A DNA stretch of 64,000 nt from assembly GCA_019914945.1 (NCBI GenBank), contig CM034107.1:5332001-5396000 (forward strand). Reading direction: 5' to 3'. Positions 1 to 12,005 of this stretch are shown in pieces; the stretch's first letter is position 1, and every line of letters starts with the position of its first letter. The position numbers and the translations under genes are program-made. This stretch comes from Typha latifolia (Eukaryota > Streptophyta > Magnoliopsida > Poales > Typhaceae). The notes beneath the pieces are model-generated. The model was not told the origin of the DNA, ran no database searches, and saw nothing but the letters and a program-made list of their open reading frames with translations.

Positions 1-36
1 AATTTCGAGGACAAAATTCTTTTAAGTGGGGAGTAT
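1..36 (+). pseudogene. 3' end of Ty3/gypsy polyprotein plus polypurine tract
   Basis: The first bases read NFEDKILLSGEY in frame 1, which resembles the conserved C-terminal end (N-E-DK) of gypsy integrase polyproteins. The purine-rich stretch at 24-35 sits directly before a TG that starts an LTR and would serve as the polypurine tract. The rest of the element lies outside the window to the left. Confidence 0.6.
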
Positions 37-2685
37 TGTGACATCATGTTACAGGTAAAAAAATAAAATTTAGTGACTCCCTCTCTTCTTTCTTTTCTTT
101 TCTCCCCCGCAGCCGCCATTCTTCTCTTCTCCTCACCGTGCCGACACGTCGTCGGAGCTTGCCATCGCCGTGGATAAACTCGTTGGTAAGTCTCCTTTCG
201 GCTTACGAGATTAGTTTGGGTTAATAATTTTGGTAGTGCCTTCTCTCTTCCTTCTTCCTCATCGTCGACCTCAACGGTGATTGGCCAACCGACGGCTTTG
301 TGCCTTCCCACGCCGGCCCTAATAGCTTCACCTCCGCAAGGGGGAATCGTTGGCACCTTGCTTCGGGGCTCTTGTAGCTTGGGCAACGGTGTGGGCCCTC
401 GTTGCCGGCTACCCTAGCTGGCCACCTGTGCACTGTGCACACTCCCCTTGACCTCCTCATCCTTCTAGCATGGGTCTTTCATTAGTCTTTCTGGTGACTT
501 GCCGATCCGCTCCTCTCGTTGCCATTGAGCTCTCCCCTTTATGTCAATCGTGCTTCCTCACCAGTTGGTCGTGTGTCTTTTCCCTCAGTTGAAGAGAAGG
601 GCCAGCAGGTGAGTGGCTCGGTTGTCGATGTTGGAAATTGCTGGCAGCCACTCCCTTCCTTCCCGGCATGCCTTGGGTGAGGATGGGAGGTTAGGCTAGG
701 TGCGGCCCAACCCAAGTGGTGGGTTGGGCTGCAGGCAGCCTAGCCCAAGTTTTTGTGGGTTGGGCTGCGGCCCAACCCATGTTGTTTGGGTTGGGTTGTG
801 GTCTAGCCCAAGAGACTTTTATGCATTACAAGCTTAGTTCCTTAGGGCTTTGGGCCCAATCTGATGGACTTTTGTTAGACTCTTGAGCTTTGAGGTACCC
901 CAAGTATAATAATTACTCCCTAAGTATTTTAAATTACTTTAGTCATGTTATTAAATTATTGTTGGCAAACTTGAGCCTTAATATTAATTATCGATAAATA
1001 ATAGTATTGTTAGATATAGTAGTTGTTATAAATTAATATTAATTAATGAGGTGATAGATGAGAGTACCACTATAAATTGCTTTAATGGAATTTATCTCTA
1101 ATTAGAGTTTGATAACTATATTAGACGTGCGGCTATATTTAATAAAGTAAATTAACCCAATGTGGTATATTTTATTTACTTTGAATCGACACTAACTAGT
1201 GGAACGGTAAATATGATGAGAATTATATTAATAACCGTTAATAGTGCGTCAGACCATCATAATTAATATACCAACTCTATTGGATTAATAAATATAAGAA
1301 TTTTTGGATGGACCTACTCAAACATATATCGGATGTCAGTAGGGTTATTTAATTATTTAGTGGTAAAATTGTTATGCTCATATTTTATTACTTTCATTAT
1401 CGAGTGGACTCCGTGCTATGCAAGGATTATCTGTTGGCACGAGTAAATCCTCCATAGTCTAGGAATAGTGTAACATTGATGTGATGTTGACTTTATGAAT
1501 TCATGACATACAAATCACACGTGTGCAAATATTTAGTTATTGTTCAGCATAATTATATTTACTTTACTGTTTCATAGTTATTTATAGATTGTTAGTGCAT
1601 ACCTGAGTATGATAACTTGATGTATATGTCATATGATTGATGATGTTGATTATTGCACTACTTGCACATATTACCACGTAGTTAAGTCCTGACTAGGCAG
1701 TGCCCTTCATTAACTCAACCTGGGGTTAAGGGTAGAATTTATTGTATAGTGCCTATGAGATAAATGGTCTACGCCTGAGGTTGTGAGCCTGAATGGCATT
1801 TAGGCGATCACACTGCCCTATCAAAGACTAGACACTAGTGATATGAAACTATGATTGGGAGGTAGGGGTCTTAGACCTAGCGGTACCCGATGATGCATGG
1901 TCATGGCGTCCATTGATAAGCTGAGCGCTCTTGACTATCCCGCTGTGGGCGGTGATTGTAGAAAGGGAGATATGGGCTTACGATTGGGGTTTTTAATTTG
2001 TTGGCCACAGACAATCAGTCATATGCAACGTCGCCAGGCATGTACGGGCAATAATACCGCTAGATGTCTATTCCCCCTCGATGTATGAGATGATTAATGA
2101 GCATATGTTTATGATGTAATGGATAGCTCGATGAGCATATAATAATGATTTATAACTATAGCTTTGTGGGAGCATGAGAGTAAGGATTTGATAGTTTAAA
2201 CAATGCATATCATGTATTCCCTTATTATTATATGTGAGTTGTAGATATGGACATGTAGATATGTTGCATGGATGCATTATTATGATCATATTGTCATATA
2301 TGTATATTTTGTTACATTTTTTCTTACACTACTTTTAGACTATAGAGTTGTATACTTGTTGGGCTTTGTGCTCACCACCTTCGGTGGAAATGTTTTCAGA
2401 TTAGTTGATGACCTCAAGTTCGTAAGGAGTTGGTGAAAAGTTGTTCATAGTCTCTTTTATCTATTTTACTGTGGCACGCATGTATTTACCCTATTTAAGT
2501 TGTATGGATATGTATTTTGGGGCTTGTTGTGGCCTGTGGTATTTTGGATTTTCTTTTATTGTATTATTCTTAAAAATGTGGGGTCTTTATCTTGTTATTG
2601 TGTAGAAACTTGACCAATAGGTCATGTGGAACTACGTGGGTTCTACTCATGTGAGAGGCACATGTATTATGTAGCGGGTGTTTCA
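37..2685 (+). mobile_element. Long 3' LTR of a Ty3/gypsy element (chromovirus-like)
   Basis: The LTR starts TGTGACATCA directly after a polypurine tract and ends GGGTGTTTCA, so it has the TG...CA ends of an LTR, with a length of about 2.65 kb. It lacks coding capacity. A GCTCACCACCTTCGGTGG-like stretch near 2368 resembles a motif common in Tekay/Del-type LTRs; that lineage call is from memory and tentative. The 5' partner is outside the window, so a target duplication cannot be checked. The right border is inferred from the terminal CA and the change to host sequence. Confidence 0.6.
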
Positions 2686-3355
2686 TATATACTAGTCAAG
2701 CCTCCCAATTGCCCTTGCCCATGGTTGTACCAAATAAATTCAACCTCATAGGTTTGTTATACTTTGTGCTTGTTTTCTACTTTTCTCTTTTCTCTTTTCT
2801 CTATCTCTATCTCTATCTCTTCTGATACTAGAAGTGTAGATCCTCATACGCAGTATTTTGCTGTAATTGTGTATTCTTGCTAGTTTGGTACTAATTTGTA
2901 GAAAACAATGTTTTAAAAACTGTAGGCAGTAGGCAGGCAGTCAGGGGGTTGCCTAGCATCTAGGCAATAGGCAGGAGCCTAGGTGGGACCAGAGAACTAA
3001 GGCAGTCATATAATGCGGAAGTTATCAAACCTCACTCTCTATATGTATCTGCAAGAAAACTTCTTGTTCCTTGCATAGAGGAAATGGTCATTATTGTCAC
3101 CACAAGAGTAGTTTTCGAGTAGTTAGCAGAAGCTTTTCTAGCTGTTGCTCATCCCTCTAGCGGTGATCATTGCGAAACATTACAACGAAAAGAAGAAGAG
3201 AGGGAGAGAGGAGAGAATACAAGAAGAAAGCCCACTTAACTGACTTGCTATTGTACATATATTTTCCTCTGCTGCCTCAGGAATTATTTTAGATCTCTAT
3301 TTCTTCTTTTGAATTAGTTAATCTTATCTGACAGACTTAATTTCTGCATGTAGGT
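2686..3355. other. Intergenic DNA and probable 5'UTR of the mTERF gene
   Basis: This holds no recognisable gene. There is a CTATCT-type microsatellite near 2800-2820 and a GCCTAGG-rich low-complexity patch at about 2925-2990. A purine-rich leader near 3185-3230 could be transcribed 5'UTR of the downstream gene. A possible splice acceptor (TGCATGTAG) lies just before the proposed start codon at 3356. Confidence 0.4.
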
Positions 3356-4479
3356 ATGTTGGTGAAATTATCATCCTCACCTTTACTTAGCTTTGAAGCT
3401 TCTGCATTGTACTTCTTTTCATCTGTAAGATGCTTCATTCAATTTTTCATCTCAGTTTTAATCTTTTAGTTCTCCCATCTGTTGCTATTCAGAGGTGCAT
3501 ACAAGTTTTATAATATACAACAAGAACAAGCTGTTAGTCCCAACTGTATGGAAGGTATATAGCATATCACCATTGTAATATAATAGCATAAATACGCGAG
3601 AAAGTTCTGCTGAAATATAGCATGGTGTTACGTCAATCTAACTAGAAATAGGAGATCTTGGGAAAAACTTTGGTTTACCTTGAAAGCTGATGACTTTTTT
3701 CTCTCCCCTAAAGAAGTGATTTTGCTGATTATCACCTTTGTGGAAAGTGACAGGCACTTGAAAAAGGGCCTGATTCAACATATTGATGCGTAATCGTATT
3801 AATTTCAACATAATACCAATGCTAACAAGTTGATCTGTTGCAGATAGATTTTATCATTTGATTGTACTGTTTGCTATTTTTCCTCCAGCAGGATGCTTCA
3901 ACTTCAACATCAAATTTGGCACTGCCTATCAGAAAATGTGGAATTAGGACTCATATCCTACCATATATTGTAAGAAACCGATCTGAGAATTTATTATCTA
4001 CAAGAAGAGGGTGGAAGATACTTTCAGTTGATCAAGCACAGTATGCAGTACTGGAAGATGATGAGAAGAAAACATGGGAAGCGTCCAAACAGATACTCTG
4101 TGGTTTGAATTTTACAGTTGAGGAATCAGATGTGATGCTTAAAAAAGCATTTGGATGGGCCCATTCACCCTATTGGGGCGAAGAGAGACGGAAAGAGGTT
4201 CCAAGGATGGAATCCGTAAGTGAAGTACTTGAATACATCAAAAGTTTTGGCCTTTCAAATGATGATCTCTACAAATTACTCAAGAAATTCCCTGAAGTCC
4301 TCGGGTGTAATCTTGATGAGGAAGTCAAGTTAAACATCGGCACATTGGAGAGGGAGTGGGGAATAAAAGGAAAAGCACTTCAAAATCTTCTTCTAAGGAA
4401 TCCCAAAGTTTTAGGCTATAATGTGGACTGCAAGGGTGACTGCATGGCACAGTGTACCCGGTGTTGGGTCCGATTTTAG
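3356..4479 (+). CDS. mTERF-family protein (organelle transcription termination factor-like)
   Basis: I propose two coding exons, 3356-3424 and 3889-4479 (the second could start at 3892); both joins are phase 0 with GT...AG borders. The product is about 219 residues. Exon 1 gives a short Ser/Leu/Phe-rich N-terminus that could be part of an organelle transit peptide. The body contains tandem helical mTERF-type repeats, recognisable from the KFPEVLG and RNPKVLGYNVD signatures that recur about 36 residues apart, and ends with CMAQCTRCWVRF, which I associate with one small plant subfamily (Arabidopsis At4g09620-like, from memory). Plant mTERF proteins bind nucleic acid in chloroplasts or mitochondria and affect organelle transcription, splicing or translation; this member's target is unknown. 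Two or three repeats is short for the family. Exon 2 is strongly supported, exon 1 is moderate and an additional upstream exon is possible. Confidence 0.75.
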
Positions 4480-5159
4480 TATCTGTCTATTGATAATGTG
4501 AAGCTGAAGTATAAGTTCAAGATTAGACGAGCTTATAAAGGCAGCCAGCTGATCTATTGAGAAAACTGAAGATCTTTAACGGCTGTGGCAGATGGATAAT
4601 CGTACTACGTTCAGCACTTACGGTTGTTTCCCAGATCATATCCCATTTCTTAACATGTTCTTATCATACATTGGAAGAACTTTTGGTCTGTAATTTCTTT
4701 TTCTTTTTGGCTGGTTGGAGTATCAATTGAACTCCATGAAAGGTGCATATTTTGTACAAAATTGATGATTGAAAGTAAATGTACCAAAACAATATTTGTT
4801 TATATACTATCCAATATACAGAAAAATCGTTTTAGCTTTCTTCTAGATCCTCGGACATAGTTGCATTGAAAGATGAATTTGCTCATACTCTATTAATAGA
4901 AATTGTAGTTTCCTCTCTTCAGGTTAAAGCCGTCTAGCTCAAATAACTACTTGGATTGACTGCTGGAGATTCTTGTGGACTTGGAGATTTATCAAAAACA
5001 CACTATATTTTATCTTTTTTATTATCCACGTTCTACTGTATAATATTTATTATTTGACCTCTGCATTTTCTTAGAAATGCCTCAAAAATAATCTGATTTT
5101 GTTTTAACCTAATAGCAGCTAACATAATAGAGAATATTCCGATAATTTTGGCATAGTTA

Positions 5160-5545
5160 GAATAGGGAGATAACAATTCCTATTTGTTATTATCAAAATA
5201 AAAAATTTATTTTAGAAATAACTATTCGTATATTCACTAGTATTATAAAATAAGAGTGTAATAATTACTTTTAATATGATATAAAATAAAATAAAAAAGA
5301 TGAGAAAAAAGTATTTTATTTTTTATAAAATTACGATAAATATATTTTAATTTGATACAAAGTAGATTGATGAGATAGATATTAAGGGTAAATTAGTAAT
5401 TGAGTTAGTGTATGGTATAAGATGTAATTTTGATGAATAATATTTGTATTCTTAAATGCGGCTATTATGATGTTTAACTGTTATTCTAAAATAAAGTATT
5501 GTATTTCATAATAAGAAAAAAATATTCCTAAAGTGAACTAAGAGT
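5160..5545. mobile_element. Possible degenerate MITE
   Basis: The left part (about 5160-5222) and the reverse complement of the right part (about 5480-5535) are similar over roughly 50 bases, each containing a TTTATTTTAGAATAAC-like stretch, and they enclose AT-rich non-coding DNA. This is the layout of a small inverted-repeat element. I could not identify clear termini or a target duplication. Confidence 0.35.
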
Positions 5546-6080
5546 TTTAAGAAAAAAGTTATTTCCATTTATTTTTACCTTAATCTAAAAAAGAATTATT
5601 CGAGAGTACTAAAGTTATTCAACTGTTACTCTAACTCATCTATATGAAAAAAAATTATATTTGATAGCTACTTTAACTCATCTACTTGATAATTGATCGC
5701 AAAAGAAACTAACAACAATGTATTTTTAAAGCATTTTAAGCAAAACACGTAGGCCAAAAGATAAATATCTATATAAAAGGGAAGTGACTGTAAAAGCAAA
5801 AGGGTGTTTTTTATTATTATTTGACATCTCTATCTAGAGTTACGTTTACAATTTTATCTCTAACCCATCAGAAGTTAATATATCCAGATGTGAAGTATTT
5901 TAGTTAATTTGGCTAGCTCTATTCAGATCAGAGCTCTCCATGGTGATGTGGTGAGCACTTCATAGAAGTGGACAGACTCAGTTTAGATAAACTTGGCACA
6001 GGAGCTAAGTGTTCATCTTTAGGGACTAGAGGACAATGACCTGATAATGTCTAGGGTTGTTTGCTGTCCAACACTGGGAC

Positions 6081-6086
6081 TATAAG
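6081..6086 (+). promoter_or_regulatory. TATA-like box of the GASA gene
   Basis: TATAAG lies 80 bases before the start codon and is followed at about 6104-6124 by a CT-repeat leader, a common plant 5'UTR arrangement. It is the best promoter candidate; position and sequence are the only support. Confidence 0.4.
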
Positions 6087-6160
6087 AGGGACACGTACAC
6101 TGTTCTCTCTCTTTCTCTCTCTCTTAATAGTTAATAGTCCTTCATTACCTTTCCCTTCTC

Positions 6161-6973
6161 ATGGCTAGGGTTAACTTCTTGTTTGCAATGTTCTTCCTCA
6201 TCCTCCTTGTTCAGGTCAGCCATCTTCTTGGAGTTGGTCTCTTTGACTACCTTCTACTACGACTTTTGATTTATTTCATTATGTGACCTGTAATAATTCT
6301 GTGTGCAGATGAACATAATCAATGGTGCATGGGCAGGAGTTGAGCACATAAGTAAGGCTATAGACGAGTTAATATTTCAGCATGACGTTGTCTAATTATT
6401 AGTGAATTAGTTTTAGGGAAATCTTCTTCAGTAACATTACTAGAGAGAGTGATAATTCTCAATGATAACAAGGTGGTCATATCAGAAAATAGGAAAATAA
6501 CTTATACCAGTCATTAAGTATGTCCTTTTACAGCTTAAGGTATATAGATCAGGAAGAACTCGGATGAGCATTTCACTCTCAAGAAGAGTGCTTTAACAAT
6601 CAAGACACTCATCATGAATGCTTTATTAAATCTTTACATTCTTGGGGGGAAAAAAATTTCTAATATGTTAAAGAGTGATGTAAACCGTGTTGTATGAAAT
6701 GTAATTTTTCGTATATTTTCAAAAACTTAAATCACATCTGGATTTTTAGAAGAGAATTATAATCATATCTGACAACATTATAATACTACAGATTGCCCCG
6801 CAAGGTGCGACTACCGATGCAGCAAGGCGGGGTGGCACAAGGCGTGCATTAGGGCATGCAACACCTGCTGCCAGCGGTGTGGCTGTGTCCCGCCGGGAAC
6901 TTATGGGAACAAAGAAGTCTGCCCCTGCTATGCTAACATGAAAACTCATGAAGGTCGCCTTAAGTGCCCTTAA
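6161..6973 (+). CDS. GASA/snakin gibberellin-regulated cysteine-rich peptide
   Basis: Three exons (6161-6214, 6309-6351, 6792-6973) join in frame at GT-AG borders and encode 92 residues. Residues 1 to about 25 are a hydrophobic secretory signal peptide (LFAMFFLILLV core). After a very short linker, exon 3 encodes the complete GASA domain, starting NCPARC and ending RLKCP at the stop codon. It holds the 12 family cysteines, including the CNTCC and GCVPPGTYGN blocks and the VCPCY pair. Such peptides are secreted or cell-wall proteins tied to hormone-regulated growth, redox balance or antimicrobial defence (snakins); which role applies here cannot be told. The linker is minimal compared with the long variable region of many GASA proteins. 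The ORF seen on the opposite strand over exon 3 is a shadow. Confidence 0.93.
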
Positions 6974-8638
6974 GAACAATAATTATGCATGCATGCATGC
7001 TTGTAGATATATCACCTATATACTATGTCACCTATAAATACTATGTCATCTAGAATATATGTATGTTAGGTCACAGTGTGATCTCTGATGTCGTGTAAAT
7101 CAAATAATATGAGTGAAGTTATATAGCAGGTGCATGCAGACTGTAGAATAAATTTGAGCATGAGGTAGGTTTTGATGTTAGTTAACTTGATAAAGATCAG
7201 AAGAATAATTAGACTATGTCAATTGAACTTTCACCACAGTAACAGCAGAAACCTAATGAAAACTAAAGCGCAAACATTGGTTAAAGGCTAAAACTATCAA
7301 AATTTTGGATCATAATTCAAAAAAATATATTCTAGGGGTCAAAATTAGAACGAACTGAAACTTTGAACCATGCTTTTACTGTGGAACCAAACCAATCTTG
7401 ATAGAGAAACAAGGAGATGCCTACATGGAAAGGAAAAGGGAATAGATAACAGTTCAGATTAGTGGTATTTTCTCAAATTGGACAAAATTTAGTCAGTAAA
7501 AGTATAGCAAACTTACAATATTCATAGATTCCTACAGAAAGATGGAATCTGCATAATTTATCCATCTCAATTGTATAGTACCTGTAAACTTGAGAGTTGA
7601 GAACACTATTAATACTGCTGTAAAACTAACAGCAAATAGTTAATGAAATTGCATCATCACAATGATGGAAATCATAGGGTGAGACAAGATATTGTATCAA
7701 TTGCATGATCAGCCACTAAAATGCATGAAACAATTAAGAAAAAGACATGAGTGCCGTAATCTTCAATTGAGAGCTTAAAGACGAATTGCATTCAGTTAAA
7801 CCTTGCAAATGACAACTAAAAAGTCATTGAAGCTTATCATATATACTTTAAGAAAAGAAAATAACAGAGATTGTCAAACCTACAGTTTGTGGACCTTGCT
7901 TTGCAATATAATACAAATATAGCTTGAGTCTGGCATGCATCCAGAAATATAAATCTTTAAATTGATTTACAAGGATATAAATTTAGAAATATAGATACAC
8001 TCAAGTACAATATGCTACTTCCACGTGGCACGAGCTCTAGCCTATAGGTGTGATAATCTTTTCATTAAGCAACAAGGAGCACCTGCTGGATATTGTTCGT
8101 GCACCACAAAATAAAATTACATCAATTTTAAGGAACAAAAGAATGAGTTCGAGATCAAAATGGAACTAAACAGCAAGTGATATAATGAGAAGAGTGAAAG
8201 CCAACAAGCAGTCAGTACTACTAAAGCTGTTCTGAACAGTTATAAGGGAAACTGGAGGCTTAGTCATCAGGAGATTTGATGCTTAGAAATCAAAGATGAT
8301 GAAAATAACTCCTCACTACCACAGGTACTACTGCACAATAATAGCAACCTGCACTAACAACAACGAAAGTGGCAGACTGTAATCTACAACCTGCACTAAC
8401 AACAACGAAAGTGGCAGACTGTAATCTGCAACCAGCTACATAGTGGAGTAGTATTTAAAATCCCCAACTAATTTCTAAACATTTGAAATATCTCCTGAAG
8501 AACTTCTCTTTTCTTTGGAAAAAATAATGCACAACCCCATCAGCAAGTCAATAGTCAGTAGAAGAAAGGACTAATGATGGAACAAATTTAGGCTAAGGAT
8601 CCAGGTAGAAGAAAGGAGAGCAAATTGTGAAGCTTAAT
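6974..8638. other. Intergenic region between convergent genes
   Basis: This contains the 3' flank of the GASA gene and, on the other strand, the 3' flank of the CCDC47-like gene. The only structured feature I see is a short tandem duplication at 8345-8428. A GCATGCAT microsatellite follows the GASA stop near 6985-7000. Confidence 0.5.
8345..8428. repeat. 42-bp tandem duplication
   Basis: Two adjacent 42-base units (8345-8386 and 8387-8428) are identical except at the last base. The near identity points to a recent duplication by slippage or unequal exchange. It lies in non-coding DNA beyond the 3' end of the CCDC47-like gene. Confidence 0.9.
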
Positions 8639-11600
8639 TTAAGACCGGGGCATCTTAACCCTTGGTGTTGCCTTCTTCATTTGTCGGCTGTGCTCTTTCT
8701 CCTCCTTTCTGCGAAGTACCTCAGCACTCAACTTTGTCGCTGCCTCCTTCATGAGCTTCTTCTTTTCTGCCTTCTTCTTTTGCAGCAATTGCTGCCTAAC
8801 ATTCTGGAGTTCTTTATATGCCTCTTGGGCAGCCTTCACTCTAGCTGACTCAGTTTTAGAGCGAGCCTGCAGTTAGCATAGAAATAAAAATGATGGCACT
8901 TAGGAAGTGAACTATTTTGAACCCAAATATAATCGAAGAAAGTTACTGACATGAGAGCTTAATTTGTAGCGCCCAATTAAGTCGATGTAATAAGGTACAA
9001 GGGAGACCAATCTCATCATATCACCCATGCTGTTGGCATCTGGAAGTACAAATTTGAACGTGAGAATTTTCTTATGAGAGACAGGTTGTTGGTCAGAAAA
9101 ATGGAGCGAGATGAACCACTTCCCAAACTTCTCAAATACCCTATCACCAAAGACCTACAAAGAGATAACAGTTAATACAGGGAGAAGATATGCTGAATAC
9201 AACACTAATCTTTAGTAATGCAAATCAGATGACTAGTGTATGTTACAGTAGGTCTACTTCCATTTTTTACTTACATTTCTTTTTAATAGTCCTTCAGAAT
9301 GATCGTAATTCATAAAATGACAAGGTGAGAACGGTAGAGACTGGTTTGAAGTTTGAACAGATGAAAGGAGATGTTTCCATGAAAAGCAAACTTGAAGAAT
9401 AACACAGTAATTCCTACATTTCTCAAAAGTTGGCTTTTACTAGAGATGATATTTCCAACTTGATACATATCCAATCAACAACAGGAGAAGAATTAGACAA
9501 ATGACAGCTCAGAAACAGAATAATTTCATCCTTGCTTTACTGGTGAATAGTTAGCAAAGGAGTTTTTCAATTTTACCACAAGTTACATTTTTTCCACTTA
9601 GTTGCAAGTGACAATTCTTGTGAATGTCCACAAAGAATAGAGGGTTCATTGTAGACTAACTGCGAATCCAAGTTTGTCTGAGGCAATGGAAGCATAAAAA
9701 TATAAAAGATACTAGAAATATCCCCTAGGGAGCTATATCTTGCAAGCACCAAAAAAGGCACAAACATAACACTAATTTTTCTATTTCTTAATTTCTTCTT
9801 GCTTACAAATACATGATTGTATGCATTTATATGAACACATTTGTGTCCCTTTATATGACCGACTCATGACCTTTCAACTGTTATAATTCATGATATATTG
9901 AAACTCTTGACTCCTAGACTTACGGCCCTTAGGTTCTTGTAACCTATGTCTTTTCAACTCAACTATGACTCTTAGACTAGTATTGACTTTGACTATGACT
10001 ATAACTTTGACATTATCTTGACTCCACATAGGATGCAATTGACACTAACTAAAATAGTGAATTACATTTCTAATCATAGTTCAAAGTTTTGGTTTCAATT
10101 TTAGTTTTGGCCTGGTCGAAAAACAAATCATTTCAGTCAGTTTCGACCAGTTTCAGTTCTAGTTTCATTGTATCGGTTTTGGATTTATTTTAATAAATGA
10201 TCTTTTTTATCTTATGTTTTCAATGTATCACACAAAATCTAATATCATTTAAGCAATGAGGTTGATATTGATTAGGTACAAGTATGTTTCAAATCAAATC
10301 CAACTTAGAATATATAACATACATTAAAAAAATTATTATTAGGTTGTTTCAGTTGGATGCTAAGTGAATTTTGGATTGGATAGAACCTAAATGCAAAACA
10401 GTTTGAAGAATGTCTCAGTTTCAGACAAAACTTCAAACTATGTTTCTAACAAAATCTTGGGCAAATATTTAAGGAGAAGCTTCAAGATGCTCAGGGGAGC
10501 ATGAAACAAGATAAATCATCACGAAATATTTACTAAAGCAGCAGAAGAGCGTGATAACTCTGCTCATTGTTTCATCCAAGGTAGATATACCCCTTCAGAG
10601 TACATTAAATAAGGTCCACATATTTATAAGGTAAATCAGACTTATATTTGTGATTAAGGACAAGAAAAATATATATAAGTCTGTTCAGAAGGGAGAACAC
10701 CCACCAAAGTTCTATATCCATTGCTTAAACATCAAGGGAGGTTCCAAATCGGCAAATAGCAACATCGAATCAGCACACTTCCCTCAGGGAATTTAACATT
10801 TACACAACTTCCCTCATCAACTAAAATGGTTCATTCGATTTCACAGACGTGTAGTCTTCTATTAGCATACATATCATAGATTATAGAAGAAAACTGCCTA
10901 CCTAGAAAATTAAGCATTTAACCAGTTTAGTAATCGTTGAAGTACTATTCTAACTAACTACTGCATAAGTCCATGAACTGATATATTTTGCGGCATCAAA
11001 AAATTCAAAGAGCAAAATCTTAATCTCAGAAGCTGAGTATAATACCAACAATGGAAATTGCACCTGGTCAAGCACAACATCAGTGATCAGATCCCCTGCG
11101 ACCTCTTTCGACTCCGCGATCACCAACAGCTCATCCGCAACCCACCTCCTTCCCGTAGGAGCTGCATTCACCACCACAGCAAACCGCCCAAGATCCTTGG
11201 CCTCCTTCTGCATCGCCTTCGCCACCTTCTTCGTTGCAACCGCCAAAATGACGTGATCCATCGCCTCCTCATTCATCATCACCTCAAATGTAATCGTATC
11301 CTTCTTCGCAAACATTACATCGAACACCTTGGCTACAAGATCATACCTCCTCCGCAACTCCATCGTCGCAAACAACCCCTGGCAATACCGCCGGCCACTG
11401 GCGTAAAACTTGAACACGTCATTCCCTTCCTTGAGGAGAAGCGGCGTGTCCTGGCCATCGCCGGTGCCCAAAAGGCTGAAATTTTTGTCAAATATGGAAT
11501 CTTTGGCGGCGAATTTGGACGCCCATGCTAGGGCGATGGCCTCGTTGTGGCGCTTTCCGGTGAAGTAGTTGATAGAGAAGAAGATCAAGAAGGCGACGCA

Positions 11601-12005
11601 GGAGATCTCGATGGTATAGGAGAAGAGGAAGGAAGAGGAAGTGGAAGGAATTGAGTCGGGAGACGAGGTGCGTTCGGTGAGATTGGAAGGGATTGGATCT
11701 GGAACGAGGAAGGGGATCCCTTCGAACTCGTCCTCGTCCCAGATATCGACAGTAGGAGGAGGATGTGGTAGTGGTGGTGGTGGTGGTGGTGGTGGTGGAG
11801 GAGGAGGAGGGGAAGGAGGAAAGGAGGAAGAGAGGGGAGGAGTGGAGGGCAGGAAGGTGATGGCCTCGAACTCGTCCTCGTAGGCGGTAGCGACATCGTC
11901 GGAATCGAAACCCTCGAACTGGGCCGCGAGGATGGAAAGGTGGGAGAGGAGGAGGGGAAGGACAAGGATTCCGACGAGGACGTGGATTGCGCTCGGATTC
12001 GCCAT
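8639..12005 (-). CDS. CCDC47-like (DUF1682) ER membrane protein
   Basis: Three exons on the minus strand (12005-11064, 9154-8951, 8866-8639), all phase 0 with GT-AG borders, encode 457 residues, close to the roughly 480 of plant relatives such as At5g49945. Residues 1-28 form a signal peptide. An acidic lumenal segment follows, with a 13-plus proline run near residues 66-79, then a transmembrane helix at about 124-147. The cytosolic DUF1682 domain follows and crosses the exon joins. The C-terminus is a Lys/Glu-rich basic coiled coil ending PRVKMPRS. Animal CCDC47 (calumin) is a subunit of the PAT/multipass translocon chaperone complex in the ER and binds calcium through its acidic lumenal part; a similar ER role is inferred here. 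The proline run coincides with a GGT microsatellite. Intron 1 (1.9 kb) carries a hAT-type MITE. Confidence 0.9.
10067..10450. mobile_element. hAT-type MITE, copy 1 (intron of CCDC47-like gene)
   Basis: The element spans 10075-10442 (368 bp). Its ends are inverted repeats, CATAGTTCAAAGTTTT on the left against CATAGTTTGAAGTTTT read from the right. It is flanked by 8-bp repeats TTTCTAAT (10067-10074) and TTTCTAAC (10443-10450), 7 of 8 matching. The 8-bp duplication is the hAT superfamily hallmark. It has no coding capacity and is homologous over its whole length to the copy at 21212-21571. Confidence 0.85.
11770..11814. repeat. GGT/GGA microsatellite coding a polyproline run
   Basis: A run of GGT units followed by GGA/GGG units on the plus strand reads as consecutive proline codons on the minus strand, inside exon 1 of the CCDC47-like gene. 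The length is probably polymorphic. Long ORFs in the other frames over this stretch (His-rich or Gly-rich) are artefacts of the repeat. Confidence 0.85.

Larger units (their letters stand above)
4480..6160. other. AT-rich intergenic region
   Basis: No coding sequence is supported here. The first few hundred bases should contain the mTERF 3'UTR. A possible MITE lies at about 5160-5545. The last 300 bases are promoter and leader of the GASA gene. Confidence 0.5.

Noticed and set aside
11058..11531. 157-residue plus-strand ORF opposite the CCDC47-like exon
   Set aside because: It is the shadow of a well-supported minus-strand exon; its His/Arg-rich composition reflects the codon use of the other strand.
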